A stretch of 62,873 bases of DNA, from positions 1-62,873 of the forward strand of contig JADCDC010000149.1 of the NCBI GenBank assembly GCA_020252385.1, in the 5' to 3' direction. Source of the DNA: Aestuariivirga sp. GTDB lineage: Bacteria > Pseudomonadota > Alphaproteobacteria > Rhizobiales > Aestuariivirgaceae. Positions within the stretch are counted from its first letter, which is position 1. The number at the start of each line of letters is the position of its first letter. The notes below the pieces were generated by a model. The model ran no database searches. It had not been told where the DNA came from and saw nothing but the letters and a program-made list of their open reading frames with translations. The translations under genes and the position numbers were made by a program. Shown here piece after piece: positions 14,444 to 21,320 of the stretch.

Positions 14444-15082
14444 GCTGAGGGGCTTCAGGATGGAAAGGGCGGTGAAGGGCGGCTTGACGCCTTCAAGGTC
14501 GCGCAGAGGCATAAGCACACCGAACGCGGGGACGGGCACGCGGGCTGGGCGTCCGGGGGTGTAATTGCTACGCTCCCCGAAAGACACTAGGGCCGGGTTC
14601 TGGCCGTCTTGATAGACGCGGCACTGCCCCCTGCGGTCGCCACGTAGCAGGACCGCGGCCTTATCAAAGTCCGCTAGGTACTCGCCTTGATACTGCGCGG
14701 CGGCGCCGTCCATGGCGGCGGCTTCGGGGATCACACGGCGCCAGTCGGGGAAACTGCCGTCAATCGGCTTACAGGCGACGTCCCCGACGCGCTCCGGCGA
14801 AATGGTGATGCGCGGATCGACCTTGCCGCGCGGCGGCTTGAAGCCCTGCAAGGCGCGCTTCAGGGCCTCGCCGGGGATGGTCCACCCGTCGAACGCGGGC
14901 AGGGTCGCGCGCTCATCATCGGGGACTAGGGCGCCCACAAACATGCGATGGCCGTCTGTCGAGACGGCGAGGCCGGCGGGGTCAACATAGACGCCTCCGA
15001 GATAGTAGCGGGTCGCCTCGCGGCTGATGAACATAAGCGCGGCCTTGAGCATGGCGGGGCGGGCTTCAATGGTAACGGTCAT
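14432..15082 (-). CDS. Short beta sliding clamp-like protein (DnaN-like)
   Basis: 216 residues. SREATRYYLGGVYVDPAG then AVSTDGHRMFVGA, later SFPDWRRVIP and VLMPLRD near the C-terminus, mirror the TRYYLNGIYLE, DGHRL, YPDYRRVIP and MPMR landmarks of DnaN domains II and III. Bacterial clamps have three domains in about 370 residues, so this protein appears to lack one. A clamp of two domains per subunit would need a different oligomer to close a ring. It may tether the phage polymerase or interfere with host clamp partners. Confidence 0.65.
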   Translation of the reverse strand: MTVTIEARPAMLKAALMFISREATRYYLGGVYVDPAGLAVSTDGHRMFVGALVPDDERATLPAFDGWTIPGEALKRALQGFKPPRGKVDPRITISPERVGDVACKPIDGSFPDWRRVIPEAAAMDGAAAQYQGEYLADFDKAAVLLRGDRRGQCRVYQDGQNPALVSFGERSNYTPGRPARVPVPAFGVLMPLRDLEGVKPPFTALSILKPLSPAA

Positions 15083-15106
15083 GGGGGTTTCTCCTGTGAG
15101 GGGTTA

Positions 15107-15131
15107 GCCCGGCGACCTCGCGCCGCCGGGC
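15107..15131 (-). terminator. GC hairpin in the leader of the clamp-like gene's neighbour
   Basis: Stem GCCCGGCG/CGCCGGGC with a 9-base loop between the stop of the gene at 15140 and the start at 15082. No U-tract, so terminator or attenuator function is uncertain. Confidence 0.4.
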
Positions 15132-15139
15132 CGGGGGTG

Positions 15140-15355
15140 TCAGACGTTGACGGAACGGGCGAACATTCGGAGCACTTCCCGCCCGTCTGTGAGGGGCGCC
15201 AGGGCCTGAACCCTGACGCGGGTGCATCCGTGGTCCGCGGTGAGGGTGGCCTTGATGCGTTCGGCGTGCGCGGCGTCACGGATCCCGGCGGCTTCGCTGA
15301 CTAGCAGCTCCTCATGCTTGCCGCCGGGCGGGATTCCCCAAAGGACATATTCCAT
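15140..15355 (-). CDS. Small hypothetical protein
   Basis: 71 residues (MEYVLWGIPPGGKHEELLVS). The pattern with ERIKATLTADHGCTRVRVQ looks like a small early phage protein of mixed alpha/beta fold. It has its own promoter at 15402-15430 and an ACAGGAGAAACAGACA leader. Confidence 0.55.
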   Translation of the reverse strand: MEYVLWGIPPGGKHEELLVSEAAGIRDAAHAERIKATLTADHGCTRVRVQALAPLTDGREVLRMFARSVNV

Positions 15356-15376
15356 TGTCTGTTTCTCCTGTAGCGC

Positions 15377-15391
15377 GGGCCGGGCTGGCCC
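15377..15391 (-). promoter_or_regulatory. Palindromic leader element (GGGCCAGCCCGGCCC)
   Basis: Same 15-base element as at 13147, about 10 bases downstream of the likely -10 box and just before the ribosome site of the gene at 15140. Could be an operator or an RNA hairpin. Confidence 0.4.
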
Positions 15392-15401
15392 ATGGGGTAA
15401 A

Positions 15402-15430
15402 GTGCTAACTTGTATTCGGGCGGGTGTCAA
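15402..15430 (-). promoter_or_regulatory. TTGACA-type promoter
   Basis: TTGACA (15425-15430), 17-base spacer, TAGCAC (15402-15407), reading leftward. The -35 contains the TGA stop of the upstream HTPGPW gene. Confidence 0.5.
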
Positions 15431-15708
15431 CCGCCCTTGGCGCGGGCGATGGCGGCGCGTGCGATATCGAGCGCGGGGACGGTGACGCCTCGCGGCTGGC
15501 CGTAATTCCCCGCAACAAGCGATTCCAAGGCCGCCAGCATGTCCGGCGCCGCGCGGATCAATAGCAGGTTCGCTTCAACGGTTTCCGGCGGCAACCCGGA
15601 AACGGATACGGTGCAGATGTGGGTGTTTCGCCCAGCAAACAGGATCGGGTATTTAGTGGCGGGCTTGATGTTCCGCGACCACGGGCCGGGCGTGTGTTGC
15701 GAAGTCAT
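15427..15708 (-). CDS. HTPGPW-family phage protein (copy 3 of 3)
   Basis: 93 residues (MTSQHTPGPWSRNIKPATKY). Carries EANLLLIRAAPDMLAALESL and ends ARAAIARAKGG, as in the copies at 10612 and 13426. ACAGGAG leader. Unknown function. Confidence 0.65.
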   Translation of the reverse strand: MTSQHTPGPWSRNIKPATKYPILFAGRNTHICTVSVSGLPPETVEANLLLIRAAPDMLAALESLVAGNYGQPRGVTVPALDIARAAIARAKGG

Positions 15709-15820
15709 GGCGGGTCAATCTCCTGTAGCTAGGCAGGCCAGGGTGGCCAGCCTTCACGCCTTCAGCCTCCGCACGCAACGGGGCGCCGGAGGCTTTCGGG
15801 CGGGTTGTCCGCGAGGGTGA

Positions 15821-15979
15821 CTAGCGGGCCGGCGGCTGGCGGCCTTCCGAGAGGATGCGCTTAACCTCCGCCATAGCTTCCGCGTTCGTGGGCTCGCGCC
15901 CTAACTCGCGGGCAAGGCGATTCCATATCGTGTCAGCGTTGGGGTTCAGATGCTTAAAGGTGACGTTAACGGCGAACAT
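15821..15979 (-). CDS. Small hypothetical protein
   Basis: 52 residues (MFAVNVTFKHLNPNADTIWN start), with an AGGAGG site nine bases upstream. Helical C-terminal half (TNAEAMAEVKRILSEG). No family recognised. Confidence 0.5.
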   Translation of the reverse strand: MFAVNVTFKHLNPNADTIWNRLARELGREPTNAEAMAEVKRILSEGRQPPAR

Positions 15980-15994
15980 GGCGCGGGCCTCCTG

Positions 15995-16249
15995 TCAGTC
16001 GGGCTGATAGTCGATGATGAACGCGCGCCCGTTGCCGGTTGGCATGTCCGCTTCAGCGAGGATCCGCCAAGCGCCGTCACCGTCCGCCAGCTTGTCACAC
16101 AAGGCTTGGGCGGCGACGCGATAGGCGGTCACGCCGTCCTGTGCGTAGGGATAAGGGACGGTGACGGACTCGCGCCAGCATGTCGCCTTGATGCGGGCGC
16201 CGCGGTGATTCGTCGGGCCAAGAAAGCGGGTCAGGATCGTTTGGGGCAT
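15995..16249 (-). CDS. Small hypothetical protein
   Basis: 84 residues (MPQTILTRFLGPTNHRGARI). WRESVTVPYPYAQDG and ALCDKLADGDGAWRILAEAD resemble small conserved phage proteins of unknown function. ACAGGAG leader. Confidence 0.55.
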   Translation of the reverse strand: MPQTILTRFLGPTNHRGARIKATCWRESVTVPYPYAQDGVTAYRVAAQALCDKLADGDGAWRILAEADMPTGNGRAFIIDYQPD

Positions 16250-16273
16250 GAGGGTTTCTCCTGTGAGGGGTTG

Positions 16274-16591
16274 TCAGACTTCCGGGACGTCCAGAACGTC
16301 ATAAACGATTTTCGGAATCTGAATTGAGACGTTCGGCGCATATCCGAAAAAGTAGGCGGGGCGGGCCAAGCGGGCGTCATACGCCTTTTGCTCGGCGTGA
16401 TTCATACGGTTAAACCGCGTGCGGCTGTAAGTGTAGGAGCGGTCGCCGGTTTTCTTGTAGGCGGTCGCGGCGTGCTTTTCGATGAACGCGCGGAGCGTCA
16501 TGACGCCGGCGCATGAAAAATTGAACCGCTTATCGAGCGCGGCGGCAACGCGGCCTGCCTGCATCGGAGTAAGGTTGTCGGTCTTGAACAT
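16274..16591 (-). CDS. Hypothetical protein, first gene of the leftward block
   Basis: 105 residues (MFKTDNLTPMQAGRVAAALD), basic in the middle (KKTGDRSYTYSRTRFNRMN). It follows the best-defined early promoter (16652-16680) and a palindromic leader element, so it is probably one of the earliest genes expressed. Function unknown. Confidence 0.6.
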   Translation of the reverse strand: MFKTDNLTPMQAGRVAAALDKRFNFSCAGVMTLRAFIEKHAATAYKKTGDRSYTYSRTRFNRMNHAEQKAYDARLARPAYFFGYAPNVSIQIPKIVYDVLDVPEV

Positions 16592-16615
16592 TGTGCGAAG
16601 CCTCCTGACGGGGGC

Positions 16616-16631
16616 GGGCCGCCATTGGCCC
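16616..16631 (-). promoter_or_regulatory. Palindromic leader element (GGGCCAATGGCGGCCC)
   Basis: Between promoter and start of the gene at 16274. Nearly the same sequence (GGGCCAATGGTGGCC) occurs, in transcription sense, at 18452-18466 and 22432-22446. Confidence 0.45.
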
Positions 16632-16651
16632 GCTCGCCCCGTCTGAATTGA

Positions 16652-16680
16652 TACATAGCGGAGGCTTACAAATGGCGCAA
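16652..16680 (-). promoter_or_regulatory. Leftward early promoter
   Basis: TTGCGC (16675-16680), exactly 17 bases, TATGTA (16652-16657), reading toward the gene at 16274. A sigma-70-like promoter at the head of the leftward block. Confidence 0.5.
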
Positions 16681-16748
16681 GCTATTAATTGCGGGTTTTG
16701 TGCTTTTTTATGCGAGGGGGGTCCGGAGGGTTTAGGGGTCTGTTATCC

Positions 16749-16920
16749 GTTGCAACGCAGCGTGACTGCAACGTGATGCATCGTGTTGCAGGTGTTGCAG
16801 CGCCCCTGAAATGCATCACAACATGCAACATGAGGGGGGCCCTATACGTAGTATAGGCCCCTCCGTGTTGCGTGATGCATCCGGCGCTGCGTCGTGTTGC
16901 ACGCTGCGTTGCACGCTGCA
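16749..16920. repeat. Cluster of GTTGCA / TGATGCAT repeats (candidate origin or control site)
   Basis: Non-coding stretch (within the 523-bp gap 16592-17114) packed with short related units: CGTGATGCAT twice, its inverse ATGCATCACA once, CGTGTTGC three times, and several GTTGCA/TGCAAC in both orientations. It lies at the divergence point of the leftward and rightward blocks, near a promoter on each side. Iteron-like origin, repressor cluster or partition-type site are all possible; the origin idea is favoured by location and by the phage's DnaA-like and GapR-like genes. A frame open on the minus strand here (16685-17038) looks spurious. Confidence 0.5.
16832..16863. repeat. Near-perfect palindrome around TATACgtaGTATA
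   Basis: Arms GAGGGGGGCCCTATAC and GTATAGGCCCCTC pair with small bulges around a 3-base centre. It sits in the middle of the repeat cluster. It could form a cruciform or hairpin, or act as a protein-binding dyad. Confidence 0.6.
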
Positions 16921-17053
16921 AAGCCTTTAGCCGTCTGTTAGTAGAGCCTGAGACGGTGGCCAGGAAGGCGCTTAGCCGGAAGCTGTTAGGCCCGGTTAGC
17001 TTTCTGTCGGATAGCGTGTTGCGGCGCCCCTCGCACACCTAGGCGCGTGCGCA

Positions 17054-17083
17054 TTGACGGGACGGGGCGGATGGCGGTATAAC
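17054..17083 (+). promoter_or_regulatory. Rightward promoter for the small terminase gene
   Basis: TTGACG (17054-17059), 18-base spacer, TATAAC (17078-17083), 31 bases before the ATG. Strong match to a sigma-70 promoter. Confidence 0.55.
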
Positions 17084-17114
17084 CCTTGGCCACTGATACA
17101 GGGGACTTTAGCGC

Positions 17115-17612
17115 ATGGCGGTTAATGGCATTGGGCGGCCCCATTCGTTCCGGCCGGAAGTCGGAGACGCGATTTGCGAGCGGCTAGTCAATGGCGAGTC
17201 GCTGCGGGCTATCTGCCGGGATCCTGAAATGCCGTCCGTTGGCGTGGTGCTTCGTTGGGTAGCTGAAGGCGATATCCAAGCGGATGAAAGCGGGAAGGGG
17301 ATGAGCGAAGCACATGCCGCCTTGCGCCGATTCCGCGAACAATACTTGCGCGCTCGCCAGGAACAAGCTGACGTCCTAGCCGATGAGATAATCGATATCG
17401 CTGACCGCGCCACGGATCCGCAGATTGCCCGGCTGCAAATCGACTCGCGCAAGTGGTACGCCGGCAAGGTGCGTCCGAAGGTCTACGGCGAGGGCATTGC
17501 GCTTCGCCACACGGGCGCGGATGGCGCCGGCGCCGTGCAAGTCGACGTCACGGCTAAGTCAGCCCTTGTCGACGGGATCCTAGACGCAATGAAAAAGGCG
17601 CCCGGCCAATAG
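17115..17612 (+). CDS. terS: Terminase small subunit
   Basis: 165 residues. The pattern RPHSFRPEVGDAICERLVNG, SLRAICRDPEMPSVGVVLRW (helix-turn-helix DNA-binding part), then FREQYLRARQEQADVLADEI and RLQIDSRKWYAGKVRPKVYG is typical of terminase small subunits often found in alphaproteobacterial phages. It recognises the packaging site and regulates TerL. Unusually, it stands alone next to the control region, about 8 kb upstream of terL, with its own promoter and followed by a terminator. Confidence 0.8.
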   Translation: MAVNGIGRPHSFRPEVGDAICERLVNGESLRAICRDPEMPSVGVVLRWVAEGDIQADESGKGMSEAHAALRRFREQYLRARQEQADVLADEIIDIADRATDPQIARLQIDSRKWYAGKVRPKVYGEGIALRHTGADGAGAVQVDVTAKSALVDGILDAMKKAPGQ

Positions 17613-17622
17613 ACCGGGCGCC
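17597..17622. terminator. Terminator between convergent genes
   Basis: Stem GGCGCCCGG/CCGGGCGCC with an 8-base loop, overlapping the end of terS. On the minus strand the stem is followed by TTTTT, so it is a rho-independent terminator for leftward transcripts from 18.4 kb; it may also slow rightward transcription. Confidence 0.7.
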
Positions 17623-17650
17623 CTGGGGGCTTCCTGCTAGGTGCTAGCGG

Positions 17651-18046
17651 TTAGGCGCGCGGCCCTGACGTCCAAGCGGACGTTGCGACGCGCAGAGGGT
17701 GCATTCTCGCCAGCCGGTCAAAGAATGCCTCAGACGCTCGCGTCAGGTTGGCCATAGCCAAGGCGTTGTCAGGGTCCGCCGCGAATAGCACATGAACGCG
17801 CCCGCCGTCGTCTGATAGGCCAATCTCGAAATGCCAGTTGCGCGCAACGCCGGAAATGTCGCGGCGCCCCTCGCCTTGCCAATCGCTGGACTTCCAAAAC
17901 GTCTTAGCCGCGCACGCCAAAACGTCCGCCGTCAGATCCTGCCATGCGTATTCGCGCAGGTCGCCGTCTTCGGAATCGTCCAGCGTGTCCCAGTCAATCA
18001 TGACGTGCGCGCGATAGTCGCGGCCCCATGCGTGCCCTTGTCCCAT
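17651..18046 (-). CDS. Hypothetical protein
   Basis: 131 residues (MGQGHAWGRDYRAHVMIDWD), Trp-rich and acidic, with NWHFEIGLSDDGGRVHVLFA in the centre. It has an ACAGGAG leader and ends just before the shared terminator. No family recognised. Confidence 0.6.
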   Translation of the reverse strand: MGQGHAWGRDYRAHVMIDWDTLDDSEDGDLREYAWQDLTADVLACAAKTFWKSSDWQGEGRRDISGVARNWHFEIGLSDDGGRVHVLFAADPDNALAMANLTRASEAFFDRLARMHPLRVATSAWTSGPRA

Positions 18047-18146
18047 AGCCTCATTCTCCTGTTTGGCTAGTTAGTCCTACGCCAAAGGGTCCGCACGCGC
18101 GTGGCGCCGGACCCTGAAGGCGGTTCGCCCGCTATGTGGCGCGCGG

Positions 18147-18428
18147 CTAGTCCACAAACCGCCAGTAGCCGCCGCCCTTGCCGTGCGCGTAGGGTAACAG
18201 TTGTTCCGTCCGCCCGTCAGGGTGACGCACCGTCACGGTGGGGTCGAGTCTGCCGACGGTGCGCGCCTCTTCCAGCGCGCGCGCCTTGGCTGTCTGGCGA
18301 GTCTGGCGATAGCCGAAAATGCCGCCGTGCGTTTGACTTGTCGTTGCTGGCCATTCGACCACGAACGCGAAGTCGCCAAGGTGGCAGTTAGGCGCGCCTA
18401 GTTTCGTGCGACGGTATGCGGGCGTCAT
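18147..18428 (-). CDS. Small hypothetical protein
   Basis: 93 residues from ATG 18426-18428 (MTPAYRRTKLGAPNCHLGDF), with GGAG nine bases upstream; an upstream TTG frame is less likely. Basic with a GIFGYRQTRQTAKARALEEA helix. First gene of a short leftward unit headed by a palindromic leader element. Function unknown. Confidence 0.55.
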   Translation of the reverse strand: MTPAYRRTKLGAPNCHLGDFAFVVEWPATTSQTHGGIFGYRQTRQTAKARALEEARTVGRLDPTVTVRHPDGRTEQLLPYAHGKGGGYWRFVD

Positions 18429-18451
18429 GGCGTCATGCTCCAAGTTAGCTA

Positions 18452-18466
18452 GGCCACCATTGGCCC
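18452..18466 (-). promoter_or_regulatory. Palindromic leader element (GGGCCAATGGTGGCC)
   Basis: In the leader of the gene at 18147; same sequence as at 22432-22446 and nearly that at 16616-16631. A weak TTGCGT box lies upstream on the same strand. Confidence 0.4.
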
Positions 18467-18531
18467 GGCGTCCTGATCCTTAGACACTATCTAGGCGCCC
18501 GACGCAAGCGGCTACTTGTATCCCGTCTAGT

Positions 18532-18624
18532 GCGGCGGATTGTCGCACCTAGCTGGCGGGCGGGTTGTCCTTATAGATGCACGCGAGACGGGCGCCCGGC
18601 GCGTGGCGTGCGACAATCCGCCGC
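18532..18624. repeat. Perfect 17-bp inverted repeat in the second control gap
   Basis: GCGGCGGATTGTCGCAC at 18532-18548 is perfectly inverted at 18608-18624, arms 59 bases apart. Inside and around it are further symmetric pieces (CCCGTCT/AGACGGG, two GGGCGCC-type blocks). It lies in the 412-bp gap 18429-18840, which otherwise holds only leader sequence and an AT-rich stretch (18745-18790) before the rightward genes. Origin, recombination or operator role possible. Confidence 0.7.
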
Positions 18625-18840
18625 GGCTGCTATGGGTTGACTAGCTGGCCAGGGTTAGGCTAGTGTCTTGGGGCTTGGCGGGCTTATAGCCCGGACCCCT
18701 ATACCCCACTTGGGAATGGCGGACGGGTGCTTGTATGGGCTCCGACAATTTTTCGGCAAAACCCTTAAAACTACTATTAAGGTCATTGTGCTGGCAGCGT
18801 TTTAGGGCTAGTCTGCCAACAGCAACAAGGAGAACGCTGC

Positions 18841-19347
18841 ATGGGACGCCCCCACAAGCTGAAAAGACCGCCCACCGAACGACCTGACGGCACCATCGAG
18901 ATCCACCTGACCAAGGGCTACACCGTCCTGATTGACCCCTGCGACCGCGAGTTGGCCCAACACAACTGGACCGCCCTCGCCGTAACCGACGGACATGTTT
19001 ACGCCGTTCGAGGGAAAGGTATCTTGCTGCACAGAGCCATCTTGCAGGTCGACAAGACCCTTGACGTAGACCACATCAACGGCAACACGCTGGACTGCCG
19101 CCGCCAAAACCTTCGCGCGGTCTCCGCGGCGGACAATCTCCGAAACCGGAAAATCAACCGCAACAACACAAGCGGCTTCGTGGGCGTGTCGTACGACAAG
19201 ACCAATGACAAGTGGATGGCTCGCTTGGCGCAAAAACGCCTCGGCGTGTACAAGACCGCCGAAGAAGCCAACGCCGCTAGGCTGGAGGCCGAAGCGCGCG
19301 AGTGGGGCATTCACCCTCGCCGGCAACAAGCCCACGACGCTATCTGA
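18841..19347 (+). CDS. Free-standing HNH endonuclease with AP2 domain
   Basis: 168 residues. KGYTVLIDPCDRELAQHNWT leads into LLHRAIL...LDVDHINGNTLDCRRQNLRA (HNH core with DNR-like NLRAV...DNLRNR), then SGFVGVSYDKTNDKWMARLA, an AP2-type DNA-binding fold. Proteins of this architecture are mobile homing endonucleases common in phages. AAGGAG lies upstream. It opens the rightward block, directly after the control gap, where an intergenic homing gene would do little harm. Confidence 0.85.
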   Translation: MGRPHKLKRPPTERPDGTIEIHLTKGYTVLIDPCDRELAQHNWTALAVTDGHVYAVRGKGILLHRAILQVDKTLDVDHINGNTLDCRRQNLRAVSAADNLRNRKINRNNTSGFVGVSYDKTNDKWMARLAQKRLGVYKTAEEANAARLEAEAREWGIHPRRQQAHDAI

Positions 19348-19393
19348 TTTTTGCAACAGCCCACCATCAAAGGGCTAACAAGGAGACAACAAC

Positions 19394-19675
19394 ATGTCAG
19401 ACGCGCCCAGCGTCCCTCACCTCGCCCGACCCTGCGCGGTCTGGTTCCGCATCGGCGCGGACGGCGAGAACCGCAAAGCCATCCGCGCTCGCTACGACGC
19501 CGGCTCCATGACGATCACGAAAGGCCCGGCGCTGGCCGCCTGGCTGGCCGAGGCGCCTGAAGATCCCCTCCAAAACGTCCGCGACGCCTTCCTGGCGTTC
19601 ATGGCCCGGTGGCTCGTCGTGGATTCCGACGCCGACATCCCGACCGTCGTTGGTCGGACGCAGGTGGAGGACTGA
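19394..19675 (+). CDS. Small hypothetical protein
   Basis: 93 residues (MSDAPSVPHLARPCAVWFRI), with AAGGAGACAACAAC upstream. Helical C-terminal half (NVRDAFLAFMARWLVVDSDA). No family recognised. Confidence 0.55.
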   Translation: MSDAPSVPHLARPCAVWFRIGADGENRKAIRARYDAGSMTITKGPALAAWLAEAPEDPLQNVRDAFLAFMARWLVVDSDADIPTVVGRTQVED

Positions 19676-19679
19676 CCAG

Positions 19680-20420
19680 ATGCCCGACGTCCCCGACGAC
19701 TACTGGCTCCGCCGCGCCGGCCAGGTTGATGAACCGCCCGAGAGGCGCCAGCATCACACCTACAACCCCGTAGACGGCTACGGAGTGGTTCCCGACATGA
19801 AGTATCGCGAGTGGATCAGCTGGGATGGCGGCGAGTGCCCTGTGCAGCCTGACACGTGGGTCGAGGTCTATCCCCGGCAGGGCCTCGACCTGATTGGTAA
19901 GGCGAGCAGGTTCGACTGGCGGTCAAGAGACATCTTCCGCTACCGGCTTTGCGCTCGCAACGAGCACGAGGAAGCGGACGCCGGCTGGATCCCGCACGAC
20001 GGCGACACCTGCCCGGTAGACCCCGACACCTTCGTCCAGGTCGACCTGGGGGGTGTCACCCTCGTCCCAGACCGCGCTTCCGTGTTCGAGTGGCACACGG
20101 TCCAAGAATACCGCGTGATATCCAGCGAAGAGTTCCTGGCCGGCGCGTTCGGCTACCCGCTTGGCTACGACGACGACGACGAGGACGAGCCGCCCCTTGT
20201 TGACCCCGACGCACCGACCGACCACTACCGCCAGGGCGACATCGAGTGCATCGACGCGATCCGCGCGGCCCTGACCGACGAGGAGTGGCGCGGCTATTGC
20301 AAGGGCAGCGTGCTGAAATACGTCTGGCGCGAGAAGCACAAGGGCGGCGACGGCAGCCTGCTCAAGGCGCAGGACTACCTGCGCTGGGCTCTGGCGGGCA
20401 ATGCGGAGGACAAGCGATGA
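19680..20420 (+). CDS. DUF3310-containing protein with two DWI-PV domains
   Basis: 246 residues from ATG 19680. Two copies of a small domain, EWISWDGGECPVQPDTWVEV and GWIPHDGDTCPVDPDTFVQV, are followed by a C-terminal DUF3310 domain: DHYRQGDIECIDAIRAALTD, GYCKGSVLKYVWREKHKGGD, LLKAQDYLRWA. DUF3310 proteins are nucleotide kinase-associated or of unknown role in phages. Related DWI-PV domains appear in two further genes nearby. Confidence 0.7.
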   Translation: MPDVPDDYWLRRAGQVDEPPERRQHHTYNPVDGYGVVPDMKYREWISWDGGECPVQPDTWVEVYPRQGLDLIGKASRFDWRSRDIFRYRLCARNEHEEADAGWIPHDGDTCPVDPDTFVQVDLGGVTLVPDRASVFEWHTVQEYRVISSEEFLAGAFGYPLGYDDDDEDEPPLVDPDAPTDHYRQGDIECIDAIRAALTDEEWRGYCKGSVLKYVWREKHKGGDGSLLKAQDYLRWALAGNAEDKR

Positions 20421-20854
20421 CACCTGAAGAACTGGACAAGGCCACGGCGGATGAGGCGTGGCGACTACTGGAGGAGGGGCAGGACGTCGCCGTCATCGCC
20501 GCCCGCCTGGCCCGAGAGGGCTATAGACCGCCGGAGCCGGTTGATCCTGACCTGCTGGCATATCGGAAGTGGATGGCCGGTTCAGTTCCAGGTAGCGCCG
20601 CCCGGGAAAAGGTGCTTGCGGGCGAATGGGACCGCTACAGTGCCGCAACGGCATTTGTCCAAGGAGCCCGCATGGCCCGAGAGCGGGAGCAGGAACGGGC
20701 TCGGGTGCTGGTCGAACCTGCCGAGGCAATCGTCAACCGCGCCGTGCGTGGGACGGGCTCAAACGATCTCCGCTGGCCGCACATCCTCAAAGCCGCCCGG
20801 CGGCTGGAACAAGGCCTGACAGCCTACAAAGCCGGAAAGGAGGCCGCACAATGA
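20417..20854 (+). CDS. Hypothetical protein (MTPEELDK family, copy 1)
   Basis: 145 residues. Starts MTPEELDKATADEAWRLLEE and ends TAYKAGKEAAQ; the next gene begins and ends almost the same way, so they are tandem paralogues. ATGA overlaps on both sides. Function unknown. Confidence 0.55.
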   Translation: MTPEELDKATADEAWRLLEEGQDVAVIAARLAREGYRPPEPVDPDLLAYRKWMAGSVPGSAAREKVLAGEWDRYSAATAFVQGARMAREREQERARVLVEPAEAIVNRAVRGTGSNDLRWPHILKAARRLEQGLTAYKAGKEAAQ

Positions 20855-21156
20855 CACCTGAAGAACTGGATAAGGTCACTGGCCGCGAAGCGTGGCGGCG
20901 GTGGCTGGAAAGCCGCGACTGTTCCGATGTCGCCCTTACCGTTGACGGTCTTCGCGAGGTCGCCACCATCGCGGCCCGTCTGCGCCGGGAGAGTTGGACT
21001 CCGCCGCCTGTTGATCCTGACCTACTGGCGGTCCGGAGGCTGCTTGCGGAGGAGTTCCCAACCATGGCGGCTCAGATGTTGGCAGGGGAGCGAGATCACA
21101 TTACGCTCAACCAGAGGTTTCTCGCAGGCTACAAAGCCGGAAAGGCCGCACAATGA
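20851..21156 (+). CDS. Hypothetical protein (MTPEELDK family, copy 2)
   Basis: 101 residues (MTPEELDKVTGREAWRRWLE; end AGYKAGKAAQ). Shares VATIAARL, PVDPDLLA and the ends with the preceding gene. Function unknown. Confidence 0.55.
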   Translation: MTPEELDKVTGREAWRRWLESRDCSDVALTVDGLREVATIAARLRRESWTPPPVDPDLLAVRRLLAEEFPTMAAQMLAGERDHITLNQRFLAGYKAGKAAQ

Positions 21157-21320
21157 CCTCTTGGCTTTTCGCCGCGCTACTTTTCGCTTGGATGTCCGGC
21201 GTACAAACGGCGGACGCTTTGAACGACCGACGGGACCGATGGAAAAACGCAGCCATTGCAGTCTCGTACCTGCTGGGCATGGCGGTTGCCGTTTACCGGA
21301 TGCAGGAGCCCACCCCATGA
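21153..21320 (+). CDS. Small two-helix membrane protein
   Basis: 55 residues: MTSWLFAALLFAWMSGVQTA, a charged loop DRRDRWKN, then AAIAVSYLLGMAVAVYRM. ATGA overlaps on both sides. Function unknown. Confidence 0.55.
   Translation: MTSWLFAALLFAWMSGVQTADALNDRRDRWKNAAIAVSYLLGMAVAVYRMQEPTP

Noticed and set aside
16685..17038. 117-codon frame on the minus strand in the control gap
   Set aside because: It runs through the repeat cluster and palindrome, has no ribosome site, and its composition (Thr/Arg/Cys repeats) reflects the DNA repeats.
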